Positions 23,061-34,770 of a stretch of DNA of 64,000 nt are shown in pieces (position 1 is the first letter of the stretch; the number at the start of each line of letters is the position of its first letter). The stretch lies in the NCBI RefSeq assembly GCF_963678635.1, contig NC_087067.1, forward strand, positions 23,133,547 through 23,197,546, read 5' to 3'. The notes beneath the pieces were generated by a model, which had not been told where the DNA came from, did no database searches, and worked only from the letters and a program-made list of their open reading frames with translations. The DNA comes from Symsagittifera roscoffensis. Its lineage: Eukaryota; Xenacoelomorpha; Acoela; Convolutidae. Made by a program: the position numbers and the translations under genes.

Positions 23061-24759
23061 CTTCATGACCTGTTTTCATTATGATAGAAGTTCATTGGTT
23101 TAATAGATAACATGTTGTGGAGAATTATTATCTCTCTATTAGTCGCTTGTTAATAATAAGTTAAGCAAAAAAAAATATATATTTTTTCAAATTATTACTT
23201 TGCAAATTATATCGCTAATCAATATAGAGTGAAATTTTCACAGTCGCTCAAATGGGTGCTGAAAATACTCCACTATAGCTTATCACTCTGTCTCGTTTTG
23301 CGAGCATTTGGTTACAGAATTTGTATGAAAATATAATCACCCTTATCAGAATTTCAACCTCAATTTTGGGAATCAGAACAATTATTTAGGCGAAATTCGG
23401 TTCATTGTACGTCTATAACTTTTAGGAACATCGATTATTGGTTTTTGGATCGTTTTGCTCAGATGAAAAACGTCTAATCTCAAAGCCCCCGGACGAAGTT
23501 TTTTACGATTAAAAGTTGGGTAACTTACGAATTACTTCCTTGTCTGGGACGTGAATAATTTTCGTCTCAATTTTTTGGCAGATGACGTTCAAACACGCTC
23601 GCAAAGGTTTCATTGTTTATAGGTATTTAGTTTACAAGGGTTAGAAGATTATGAGAAAACTAAACGGTTTTTCTGATAAAAACTCAGCGGCGTTTGTATG
23701 AATATAGTAGGCTTTTTGAATGGTACAAAAGTATAGATGGTTTGAATGGTTCCTCCTTAGGCAATTTTTTTTATTCTCAAATAGCGGATTGGGTTGAATA
23801 ATTCAGAACTGGACAGAAAAGTTATATCCCGCGGTTAGGTTAACGATAAGAATTAAAATTGTATTAAATATATTAAAATTTTTTTCTGCTAGCTTTCAAT
23901 GAAATAATACAGATTTTTCTGGTATTGTCAAGGAATGATAAAACAGGGTAATGGGGCTAATAACATACAGGCAAGCCAAATTATTGATTGAAAAACTTCA
24001 GCGTGACGGATTAAATCGGGAAAAGCTGCAAAAAATGAACAGAACAAAAGGGAAAACTATGGAAAAAAAAACAGTTTTTAACTATATAGAATAAGCTCTA
24101 CTTATTTTCCGACCGGTTATAACGCAGGATAGAATAGGAGGCAGTAAAACTGAGGAATTACAAAAAACAGCCTGACGGAAAATAAATCAGAGTGGGAAAA
24201 AGTGATTGAAAGAAGAAAAAATGTGCATTTACTAAAAGTTGGTATATTTAATATTTTGCGCGGTATGTGTTTATTATGAGCTAAGTGGCACCGATTTAAA
24301 ATTCCTCAGGACGGCGCACTGCTCTGAAGTGCTATTAAAAGTAATTCAATGTCTGGGGCTAACAAATTGATTTTGGGAAAAAGAACCCTTTTGGTTTGTA
24401 TATACCTGTTAGCGGAATACTGAAAAAGTATATTGATTTTCTTTTTGAGTTCTTGATTAGACTCGTTGCTTCTACTCAAAGCAGATAGAAAAAAAAACAA
24501 TTTTTTTTCGACGTTCAAAAAAATTCTCAAGTTTCAACTCCTTTGCTTGTGCTTTTTTTCTAGATTTTTTATGAAAAAAAAATTGGTTCAACGCAAGTTT
24601 ATCGGTTTTAAGGGTATTATGTATTCTATTTGAATACATTTGCAACCAGTGCTTTTTGTTGGTCTGATTCGAATAGATTGCTTAAGAGAGTATTTCTTAA
24701 GATTGGTAAGTGTTCTGTAACGTAAAGAAAAGATTGGGTGATGGCATTTAATCAATTTA
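23061..24759. other. Gene-free AT-rich sequence
   Basis: I see no conserved protein motif, no strong splice pair and no clear repeat in this 1.7-kb stretch. Confidence 0.35.
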
Positions 24760-24862
24760 CCATTTGGGAGGGGAATTCCACGCCATTTGCTTTTTAACGC
24801 GTTTCTGGAGTGGATTAAGACAACAAATAATGCATGGACAAACGCATAAATTATACATGGCC
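24760..24862. repeat. Dispersed repeat, partner of 22945-23060
   Basis: Carries GGGAGGGGAATTCCACGCCA, TTTAACGCG, GGAGTGGATTAAGACAACAA and CATGGACAAACGCATAAAT, about 80 percent like its partner by eye. It could be the end of an unrecognised transposon. Confidence 0.45.
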
Positions 24863-25202
24863 CAAATCATTCAAAATGTTTTCACTAGTTCTTTTTAGAA
24901 TCACTTGTAAAAGTAAAAAAAAATCAAGTATGTATCATGAAAAAATTGCTGCTATCAAACTCAAAAATTCTAACTATCAAACGAAATTCAATAACGAAAA
25001 TTGTACTGATGTTGGTTTTTAGTTTTAAGGTTTTTAGATCAGAATTGAATTGGCGTTTTTTAGGCTTTTTTATTGCTCTGCTCGCTTTGCAGTCGCAATT
25101 ACTCAATAAGCAAAAAACAAATATCTAGCTGCAATTGACGGGGGAAAATCTAAACAGGTTGAATGAAAAATGCGAAAAAAGTCAACATTTAACTAAAGTA
25201 AC

Positions 25203-25622
25203 CAGGGGCGGATTTAGGGGGGGGGGCGGGGGGGCGGACGCCCCCCCCTTAGGGATTCGACCCCCTGCCGACCCAAAGGGTCCCCCCTTTGATACTTTTT
25301 CAGAAATCCATTTTTGGCGGATCGACCCTAAAATTTTTCTAAAGGCGCCTTCGGCGCCAATATATACTAACTTTGAGGGGGAGCGCGCGCCAAAAAAAAT
25401 GCGATTTTTTTGTCAAAATTTTTCAAAAATTGCCCAAAAACGGCTTTTTTGACTGTTTTTTAAAAAATTTGCCTGCGGCGCAGAAAATTTTGCCAAAATA
25501 GGGGCAAAGCAGTGCTCTGGGAGAGCTCGAAAAATCAATTTGGTCGACCTAAAAAAAAAAAAAAAGGTCAAAATTTTTCGAAAATCCGCCCCCCCCTCGA
25601 GAAAATCCTAGATCCGCCCCTG
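25203..25622 (-). mobile_element. Family B hAT-type MITE, complete, perfect 8-bp target duplication
   Basis: Starts CAGGGGCGGATTTAGG and ends CCTAGATCCGCCCCTG; flanks AAAGTAAC at 25195-25202 and 25623-25630 are identical. The 420-bp body is the reverse orientation of the copies at 17.4 and 18.2 kb: GGGGTCC... AAATTTTTCTAAAGGCGCC, GGGAGCGCGCGCC, then GGTCGACC. No transposase is encoded, so it must be moved by an enzyme from elsewhere. Confidence 0.9.
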
Positions 25623-25830
25623 AAAGTAACTATAAAGTAATTCTTCCGTGTTCCTATTTTTCACAGTTTGTTCACATGTTATAAGACCAATCAATGTGTA
25701 CTAAAAATTCGATTCGCTTGGTTGATTGATTTGCTTGGTTCAGTTGAAAATTACAACGTTGTCAAAAAGGGTGCAAGAGTGCTGAAAATTGCTTTCAAAA
25801 TAAGGTTTACGAGTACTAAGGAAAACATGG

Positions 25831-26008
25831 TGGGATCCACTTAACAATTTCCCCACTACCTTTCAAGAAAGGAGGGTTGTTAAGTAGATTAAGTAAGTTA
25901 GATCAAGTAATTTTCGATCAATCAGAAAGCAAAATTAGAAGTCTTAGAAATTCTTACAAAATTATACGAAATTAGATACTCTTGGGGAAATATTGTTAAG
26001 TAGATCCG
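25831..26008. mobile_element. GGATC(T/C)ACTTAACAAT-family MITE, larger copy
   Basis: Left end GGGATCCACTTAACAATTTC and right end AAATATTGTTAAGTAGATCC are inverted copies of the ends of the 99-bp element at 2207. An internal GGTTGTTAAGTAGATTAAG shows it may hold a second nested end. No clear target duplication. Confidence 0.55.
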
Positions 26009-26153
26009 GCGGTCCTGTAGATCGTAGATCCTTCATGTACTTCATGACAAGTAGATCATTCATCTTCCGTCCTTGCTTCGAATAAATTATGCCTCTAATA
26101 TGGGTCAAAATTTTTCGGTCGCGCCATCTCCGGAAGTCGCGAAGGATCATTGT

Positions 26154-26243
26154 GGTCGCGAAAGTCTGGAAATACCTAAATTCGGTCGCGAAAGTCTGGA
26201 CATACCTCAAATTTGTCGCTAAAGTCTGGACATGACTCGCTGA
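26154..26243. repeat. Minisatellite, 30-bp unit, three copies
   Basis: Units beginning GGTCGCGAAAGTCTGGA start at 26154, 26184 and 26214. On the minus strand the unit reads AGGTATxTCCAGACTTTCGC followed by GACC, closely resembling the 31-bp unit at 40.1-41.0 kb (AGGTATGTTGCGACTTTGCG then CGACCC). Confidence 0.8.
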
Positions 26244-27024
26244 CATCGACCCGCGTATACTGCAGCGGATTTAGCAAGTTGTCATGCGACAATTTCTTAA
26301 CAAGCAATGTGGGGTACCGTTTAAATATCCGCTATATCAAAAATCCGAAAAACCAAAAAGCGTTGCGAATATCCAAAAAGCAGCTTTATTAGGGCAACTA
26401 TCCGACGTTTTTCAAAAACTAGCGCAAAGATTTTAACGTTTCTTTAACAGATGCCGTAGATGCCGAGTAACAGATGCCGTAGTGTTCGAGTGAAGACGGG
26501 TCGCCGCCGTTGCGTCAACATGCTGCAAGCTTGCTAGCCAGCAGAGGGCAGGATTCTACACAAAATTTGGAGGTTATTGCTAAATACGAATCAGATACTT
26601 GAAATATTTTGACTTTATTTTGAAATTCTTAAGCCATATTGCAACAGGTGAAAAGAACATTATAAGCTACTTGCATAGCAACCGGCTATCTTTGCTAATT
26701 TTTCACATAATGCAGGAATCTGATCGGCTTAACATATTTCTAACGGAGAAAATCTGGATTTTCACTTAAGAAAGAAGCTTAAATAACAATTTTTGTTTTT
26801 TGATGTATAAAAGAATAGCTGAATTGGGATCGGATAAATAAAAAAAATATGTCTTAATTATGAAGTAGACGTCAATTTTGGAAAGTCGAAACTCACGTTT
26901 CAGCGCATTTTTCATTTTCAAACAAATCTTAGAAAAACTTTATTTGCTATTTTCTGTCAATTTTTGATATTTCAACAGAAATTGGTGTCAACCAAAATAG
27001 CAATTCGGTTTTTAATTATAACAA

Positions 27025-27312
27025 GACTGCTCGTATCAGGGCGAAGCCCTGAATGTTCTGGCTGTCTTTTAAGGTTTTATAGAGCAGTAATAACATAGAA
27101 AAATTGAATGTAAAAAAAAATTAAATGAATTTTTTTTTTAATTTGAAAATATTTATGAAAATCGTCCTCCCACACGCCATTTAAAGTACCAAAGAATAGA
27201 TTTCGCGCAATGTTACAAATCAATTATGGCAAATAAGCTTCTTTGAACCAATTTGGAACAATTTCTAAGACGGATTCACTCTCCGCTTACGCGTTAATAG
27301 CGCGAAATATAT
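27025..27312 (+). mobile_element. Family A element, left part only
   Basis: Starts CAAGACTGCTCGTATCAGGG with an intact hairpin, runs to GCGTTAATAGCGCGAAATAT and stops where the 1.12-kb tandem array begins. It marks the left edge of that array. Confidence 0.7.
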
Positions 27313-27816
27313 TAATTTAAGTTGAATTTTGATTCAAAAACACGTATCTACAAAAAACAATCAATTGTTTTTGCTATTATGGTGTTACTTGGAGCAATCA
27401 AATATCAAGGATTCGAACATAGGATGCGTGTTTTGAAATTTCGTTTTTGCGTTCAAAAATTGAACCGCTTCAACCTTGCAAAAATTTGATTTTCGTGGCA
27501 ATTTTGAAGCTAGCCATGCAGTCAAAGAAAAAATGAGAATTATGATCCGGTGCATTTTGGAGCAAGCCACTTAGTCAAAGAAAAAGAGAATTATAGAACT
27601 AAATTTAAAAATTGTGGAATTAAATGCGAAAAATGAAGCCAAATATTTGACTCAATTCATATCTCATTGCAGCTCACACGACCCTGTGGACAATCAAGAC
27701 CTAGCCATAAAAGAAATTATGATTTTCAAACTCAATTTTTAAGTTTTAATTCCGAATAACCGAACAATATAATTCGCCTTTTTCCATCATCTAGCTTTTC
27801 CATTTTGTATGCAAAA

Positions 27817-28280
27817 TCAACAAGACTGCTCGTATCAGACCCTGATTGTTCCGACTGCCTTTTAAGTTTCAAAATTTGAAATTTTTTTATGAAATCATCC
27901 CCCACACGCCAAATAAAGTACCAAAGAATAGATTTCGCGCGTTGTAACAAATTAATTATAGCAAATAAGCTTCTTTCAACCAATTTGGAACGATTTTAAG
28001 ACGGATTCACTCTCCGCTTACGCGTTAATAGCGCGAAATATATCGCGCGTTAATTGTCTCAATTTGGCCAAAATGGCAATCTTTAAACCCTCATAACTTT
28101 ACGAAAAATGATCACAGGTGAAACATTTTTTTGAAATTTGAGCTCAAAACAACAATACCTTTTGAATGAAATAAAATTCCGTCAAAAATGGCTAGTTGAA
28201 AAGTCGAAATTTGTTTGAAGAAAAAAAACCAACCCCGAGCACAATTATTCCGTTACTTTCGTATCGAAAGTCGGAACAAC
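27817..28280 (+). mobile_element. Family A element in array unit 1
   Basis: CAAGACTGCTCGTATCAGAC, then CCTGATTGTTCCGACTGCC, through to ACTTTCGTATCGAAAGTCGG, AACA. The left hairpin has lost its loop region (GGGCGAAG to ACC), a change shared with the copies in the other units, so it preceded the amplification. Confidence 0.75.
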
Positions 28281-28937
28281 AAGAAATAATAATGCATATA
28301 TATATATCGGCTCATCAAAAAGCGCATATCCCACGCATTACTAAAGAAAAGTAGTTATGCAAGAATTATAGGCTTTTTCTCCGCAATCAAATCTCCTTGA
28401 AACATATTGTGGTATTTGTTCAACAGCAGGCTAATTTGAGTTGAATTTTGATTCAAAAACACGTATCTACAAAAAACAATCAATTGTTTTTGCTATTATG
28501 GTGTTACTTGGAGCAATCAAATATCAAAGATTCGAACATAGGATGCGTGTTTTGAAATTTCGTTTTTGCGTTCAAAAATTGAACCGCTTCAACCTTGCAA
28601 AAATTTAATTTTCGTGGCAATTTTGAAGCTAGCCATGTAGTCAAAGAAAAAATGAGAATTATGATCCGGTGCATTTTGGAGCAAGCCACTTAGTCAAAGA
28701 AAAAGAGAATTATAGAACTAAATTTAAAAATTGTGGAATTAAATGCGAAAAATGAAGCCAAATATTTGACTCAATTCATATCTCATTGCAGCTCACACGA
28801 CCCTGTGGACAATCAAGACCTAGCCATAAAAAAAAATATGATTTTCAAACTCAATTTTTAAGTTTTAATTTCGAATAACCTAACAATATAATTCGCCCTT
28901 TTCCATCATCTAGCTTTTCCATTTTGTATGCAAAATC

Positions 28938-29399
28938 AACAAGACTGCTCGTATCAGACCCTGATTGTTCCGACTGCCTTTTAAGTTTCAAAATTTGAAA
29001 TTTTTTTATGAAATCATCCCCCACACGCCAAATAAAGTACCAAAGAATACATTTCGCGCATTGTAACAAATTAATTATAGCAAATAAGCTTCTTTCAACC
29101 AATTTGGAACGATTTTAAGACGGATTCACTCTCCGCTTACGCGTTAATAGCGCGAAATATATCGCGCGTTAATTGTCTCAAATTGGCCAAAATGGCAATC
29201 TTTAAACCCTCATAACTTTACGAAAAATGATCACAGGTGAAACATTTTTTTGAAATTTGAGCTCAAGACAACAATACCTTTTGAATGAAATAAAATTCCG
29301 TCAAAAATGGCTAGTTGAAAAGTCGAAATTTGTTTGAAGAAAAAAAACCAACCCCGAGCACAATTATTCCGTTACTTTCGGATCGAAAGTCGGAACAAC
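28938..29399 (+). mobile_element. Family A element in array unit 2
   Basis: Same ends and the same left-hairpin loss as in unit 1. The right hairpin reads ACTTTCGGATCGAAAGT, with one loop change. Confidence 0.75.
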
Positions 29400-30055
29400 A
29401 AGAAATAATAATGCATATATATATCGGCTCATCAAAAAGCGCATATCCCACGCATTACTAAAGAAAAGTATTTATGCAAGACTTATAGGCTTTTTCTCCG
29501 CAATCAAATCTCCTTGAAACATATTGTGGTATTTGTTCAACAGCAGGCTAATTTAAGTTGAATTTTGATTCAAAAACACGTATCTACAAAAAACAATCAA
29601 TTGTTTTTGCTATTATGGTGTTACTTGGAGCAATCAAATATCAAAGATTCGAACATAGGATGCGTGTTTTGAAATTTCGTTTTTGCGTTCAAAAATTGAA
29701 CCGCTTCAACCTTGCAAAAATTTAATTTTCGTGGCAATTTTGAAGCTAGCCATGTAGTCAAAGAAAAAATGAGAATTATGATCCGGTGCATTTTGGAGCA
29801 AGCCACTTAGTCAAAGAAAAAGAGAATTATAGAACTAAATTTAAAAATTGTGGAATTAAATGCGAAAAATGAAGCCAAATATTTGACTCAATTCATATCT
29901 CATTGCAGCTCACACGACCCTGTGGACAATCAAGACCTAGCCATAAAAGAAATTATGATTTTCAAACTCAATTTTTAAGTTTTAATTTCGAATAACCGAA
30001 CAATATAATTCGCCCTTTTCCATCATCTAGCTTTTCCATTTTGTATGCAAAATCA

Positions 30056-30515
30056 ACAAGACTGCTCGTATCAGACCCTGATTGTTCCGAATGCCTTTTA
30101 GGTTTCAAAATTTGAAATTTTTTTATGAAATCATCCCCCACACGCCAAATAAAGTACCAAAGAATAGATTTCGCGCATTGTAACAAATTAATTATAGCAA
30201 ATAAGCTTCTTTCAACCAATTTGGAACGATTTTAAGACGGATTCACTCTCCGCTTACGCGTTAATAGCGCGAAATATATCGCGCGTTAATTGTCTCAAAT
30301 TGGCCAAAATGGCAATCTTTAACCCCTCATAACTTTACGAAAAATGATCACAGGTGAAACATTTTTTTGAAATTTGAGCTCAAGACAACAATACCTTTTG
30401 AATGAAATAAAATTCCGTCAAAAACGGCTAGTTGAAAAGTCGAAATTTGTTTGAAGAAAAAAAACCAACCCCGAGCACAATTATTCCGTTACTTTCGTAT
30501 CGAAAGTCGGAACAA
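30056..30515 (+). mobile_element. Family A element in array unit 3
   Basis: Same ends and the same left-hairpin loss as in units 1 and 2; right end ACTTTCGTATCGAAAGTCGG intact. The fourth, partial array unit stops before this element would start. Confidence 0.75.
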
Positions 30516-31103
30516 CAAGAAATAATAATGCATATATATATCGGCTCATCAAAAAGCGCATATCCCACGCATTACTAAAGAAAAGTAGTTATGCAAGAAT
30601 TATAGGCTTCTCTCCGCAATCAAATCTCCTTGAAACATATTGTGGTATTTTTTCAACAGCAGGCTAATTTAAGTTGAATTTTGATTCAAAAACACGTATC
30701 TACAAAAAACAATCAATTGTTTTTGCTATTATGGTGTTACTTGGAGCAATCAAATATCAAAGATTCGAACATAGGATGCGTGTTTTGAAATTTCGTTTTT
30801 GCGTTCAAAAATTGAACCGCTTCAACCTTGCAAAAATTTGATTTTCGTGGCAATTTTGAAGCTAGCCATGTAGTCAAAGAAAAAATGAGAATTATGATCC
30901 GGTGCATTTTGGAGCAAGCCACTTAGTCAAAGAAAAAGAGAATTATAGAACTAAATTTAAAAATTGTGGAATTAAATGCAAAAAATGAAGCCAAATATTT
31001 GACTCAATTCATATCTCATTGCAGCTCACACGACCCTGTGGACAATCAAGACCTAGCCATAAAAGAAATTATGATTTTCAAACTCAATTTTTAAGTTTTA
31101 ATT

Positions 31104-32324
31104 TTGATAAAATAAAGAAACCACTTCTGATTTGAAAAAATTTCCATATTGCCACGAGTTATTTTTGATGGCTCCAAAACTTTGGCACCCCTTATACTAG
31201 CGCGACTTATAAGTTCTTCCATGTATCAAGTCGCATGAGCCATAATAAAAGTTGAATCGGAAACAGCACCTAAGGAAGTTGCATGACTCAAAAAAAATTA
31301 TTTCTAAGGTAAAAGTTTGAGAGCTTTTTCTTACATTGAAAGCATCAATTGATTCATTATTTCAAGTCGTAAAACCTTTTGGCAAACGAAAAGTTAAGTG
31401 TTGATTAATTTCAAAAGTCATGTTCCTTTAGCCTTTGCAACAGTTGATGTGAAAAAACAACAAAATAGTAAACTTGAACAATAGTTCATTCAAAATTATT
31501 AATTTTCATTAGCTTTTGCTAAAAGTGAATGAAAAAACACCCAATACCGAAAATTGGGTTATTTATTGCTGCAAATTTTGAAGTTCTAACAATCATTGTT
31601 CAGGCTGCAAGAAAAATGCAAACCAATTTATGGTACGACTTATTATACCCTTTGTCCTCCAAAAAGTTGATGTGAAACAAGGGCACACGATTGCTTGATT
31701 GTTTCAACAAAAACTTAAATGTTCTCAATGTTTCAACCAACATTTTGAACAATAAAAATTTGAAAATTTTTCTGAGCTTAAATCGACTTGCAAAACTTAA
31801 TTTTTCGAATCAAATAAGTTTTTGAGCGGCAAAATAGCTTAATTTGATAGCTTGAATTGTTTTGCAAAACATTCAGTCAAACTTTATTCGATCAGCTTGC
31901 TTAAAAAGTTCTCATGCTTAGGTTGTTTTACGAAAAAAGAGGAAGGTTGATTTTTTTTTATTCAAGCCGATCTTGACTAAGTACTAACCTTTTAAGAAAA
32001 ATATCCAAATCACTTCAGATTTAAAAAATTTTGTCAAGCTTGGCAGAGACGTTTTTTAGTAGACATTACCCTCAATGGAAACTTAGAACATTGCTTTCGA
32101 AGCGAATTCTGACTTTAGTTCAATTTATGAGATTAGATTGTAACAATTTCGATAAAAATCTCTTACATGAAAAAAATTCACATTAACTACAGTTAGAACT
32201 ACGTTTTAGCAAAAAGATCGATCGCTATCATCATACACTCTTTTTTAAAAGTAGAGCACAAGAAAGCAAAAAATAAAGCACAAAACTTGAACTTAGCCAA
32301 CAACTTGCGAAAAATAATCTTTAC
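31104..32324. other. Gene-free AT-rich sequence
   Basis: No coding motif, splice pair or clear repeat recognised; runs of AAGTTTT-type low-complexity sequence. Confidence 0.35.
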
Positions 32325-32656
32325 ATGCAGGGGCGTATTATGGTGGATTCGACACCATGCCGGCCCACAGGGTCCCCCCCCCCTTGTACTTTTTGAGATA
32401 ACCATTGTTGGCCAGACCATTTTCTACAGACGCCTTGGAAGACAATATATACTTATTTGAGGGGAGAAATTTTTTGGTTAAAGTTTTCCAACAAGAGCCT
32501 AAAAACGCCTCTTTTGGCCTTTTTTTTCAATAATTTGGCAATCAATTTGATCAATTTTCAGAAAATCAATTTGATCGACCTAAAAAAAGTTCGACAAAGT
32601 TTTCGATTTTCTTTGAAAATCTGCTCACTCGAAAAAATCTTAGATCCGCTCCCTGC
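32325..32656 (-). mobile_element. Family B (hAT-type MITE) copy, diverged
   Basis: Starts CAGGGGCGTATTATGGTGGA, has GACACCATGCCGGCCCACAG, AGAAAATCAATTTGATCGAC and ends TTAGATCCGCTCCCTG. The GCGCGC core is missing. Flanks do not form a clear 8-bp duplication. Confidence 0.6.
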
Positions 32657-33547
32657 CTTCACGTATTTTCCCACTTAAAAAATGATAATCATGGCGCAGA
32701 AGACATTTTAAACTTTGTACATTGAACTTTTAAAACTCATCTGTCGTTCAAATAAAGTTGCTTTCGTGATCCTAGACTCTGCGTTTGCCAAACTGAACTA
32801 AACCCTGCAAAATAATTTGCCAACTTCTGTTTCTTATTGACAATTTGGTACCAAACGGAATGGAAATTGACACTGAAAAAATGAGACACAAAAAGTGAGA
32901 TTGAATTTTGTGACTTTTGAGTGTCAGAGTGATTGATGGCTTTGACATGAGCAAAAATCATGGCTAAAGGAGATCAGCATTTAGGAAACCGCATTAGACT
33001 CTAGGCATGAAAAAAATGAGATCCTTTAAAAAAATCAGACAATTGGGGAGTTGTCTGACTTTTAGAGGAAAGTCCCATTTGCTGTATGATTTCTAGGAAC
33101 CACCCCATCGGTTTTGGATTCAGAGTCATAGATTCAACCACTTTATCACCTGTTTCAAAATTTAGGTTGGAAAAAATTCCCAAATACTGTACTTATGTTC
33201 AGCATGCGGCTCTTTGTCTTCTGCATTATCTGCACAGATATTTTTTGTCGTGAAATCTAAATCAGGTTAGACATTTTAATGAGAAAGCGATTTTGACATG
33301 TCTTGTCTCCGGTGCAGTTTTTCTCGACAGGATTTTGTTTGATGCTTTTTTCAAAACAAGGAACGTGGAATGCTATTTTTAAAACAAATGTGGACCTCGC
33401 TGATAAAAACAAGAAAAATATATTGTGAAAACATTTAAAGGGGAAACCGGCGAAAAGACACTATAGGCTTCGTTGATCTGGTCCAGCTATTATACTACAC
33501 GCGTCCGCTGGGCTGGGAGACGGGGTGCTATTCTCATGGGCGAAAAA

Positions 33548-33728
33548 CCGAATGGGCGAAAAACAAAAATTGTCGGAAGTCAATTATTAAAATGGATCGA
33601 TTGCCGTTCAACTAAAAGGAATTAAATGAAGCAATGTTTTGCTTCTTTTATAAAAACGAAACCCCTCAAAAAAAATTTGTTCCAATTCGCCGGCGTTAGT
33701 GTCAATTTGAAAACTATCGCCCATTCGG
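33548..33728. repeat. Small inverted-repeat element, 12-bp perfect arms
   Basis: CCGAATGGGCGA at 33548-33559 and TCGCCCATTCGG at 33717-33728 pair exactly; GGGCGAAAAA lies just outside the left arm. It may be a small MITE or part of the adjacent LINE remnant. Confidence 0.45.
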
Positions 33729-33734
33729 TCCTTC

Positions 33735-34770
33735 ATCTATCAGGAATTCCACTTTAAGAGGCAAGCCGAAAGACAAAACTATAATCAAACCGTTGACAGA
33801 GAAAGGTCAAAGGAACAGCCTCAATAATTACTGTGGAGTGTGCTTGCTGAAAATTGCATCACCAATCCTAACTGGAGTGATGGTGACAAAATTAAGATAT
33901 TGAACGTAGTACTAAACCTAAGGGATGAAACCAACAAGGCTTCAGCACAGAAAAGTATACTGCGGATGCGACCAAATTGCTCATCAGGATCCATGAGTAT
34001 TCACCAATTACCAAAGAATAGAAAGTGAAAATTAAAAATCAATGATATTCAAAAATCTATTTGCGATTATTTTATTTTGGTACAATATTCAGACTACTGC
34101 ATGGTACATGCGTCATTTATATCTTCAAACGCTCTGAGCCAATTACAAAGGTCTTTGCGCGAACTTTTTTCTTACTTTTTACTGAGAATCAATTAAATTT
34201 AAATGCATAAAATCGGAATTTATAATTTCTTGTCTAAAAAAGATAACCAGATTGAGGAATCAAACCATCTTGGTATCAATGATCATCACATAGAGAACAA
34301 ATCTGAGTGTAAATACTTAGATTCGATTCTAGATTTAAATCTGTGATTTCAACTGCAAGTGAATTTTTTTAAACCAAATTGGCTCGAGGCATGGAGGCCA
34401 AATATACAATTAGGCATTAATTTCCTACATTATCCCATTTAGATAACGCCATCATTTTTTGCACCAAGTTCAAGCAACTTCAATGAAGTCTTCGAGTAAG
34501 CCGTAGAACTGTGCCATAAAACGTTCGTTTTTCTTATCCAAACGAAACCTATCCGTCGTTCTGCGTAAAAACAAGTCCTTATTCGGAAATGAGAATAAAA
34601 TTGTATTTAAATGGGTACCTTGCCTACGTAAAAATTTTATAAATGAAAGAAAACTTTTGCAAAACAAATAAAGTTACCAACAGTCAACTACAGAAATGAT
34701 TGTTGAACTAACAAATAATTCTTGATAATCTCTGGTCAACTGCTTCTATTCAAATAATTTCTAACCACAC
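33735..34770 (+). pseudogene. LINE reverse-transcriptase remnant, scattered fragments
   Basis: Short readable stretches resemble LINE RT: IIKPLTEKGQRNSLNNYCGV then CLLKIASPILTGVM (33780-33880; compare the NYRGIsLL motif), and SECKYLDSILDLNL followed by KLARGMEAK (34296-34405; compare the KYLGsilD and later motifs). They are separated by stops and frame changes, and the catalytic YADD was not found. Old and non-functional. The clade cannot be told. Confidence 0.45.

Larger units (their letters stand above)
27313..31103. repeat. Tandem array of a 1.12-kb unit, about 3.4 copies
   Basis: Units start near 27313, 28432, 29549 and 30665 (TTTAAGTTGAATTTTGATTC or similar), a period of 1116-1119 bp; the last copy stops near 31103. 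Each unit has about 500 bp of AT-rich sequence, a family A element, then about 160 bp with GCATATATATATCGGCTCAT and CGCATTACTAAAG. Copies are nearly identical, so the array is young. The small open frames repeated in each unit are not genes. Confidence 0.93.

Noticed and set aside
27313-31103. Repeated 61- and 83-codon open frames on the minus strand
   Set aside because: They recur only because the 1.12-kb unit is tandemly repeated; composition is AT-rich, there is no motif, and the 83-codon frame runs across the end of the family A element.
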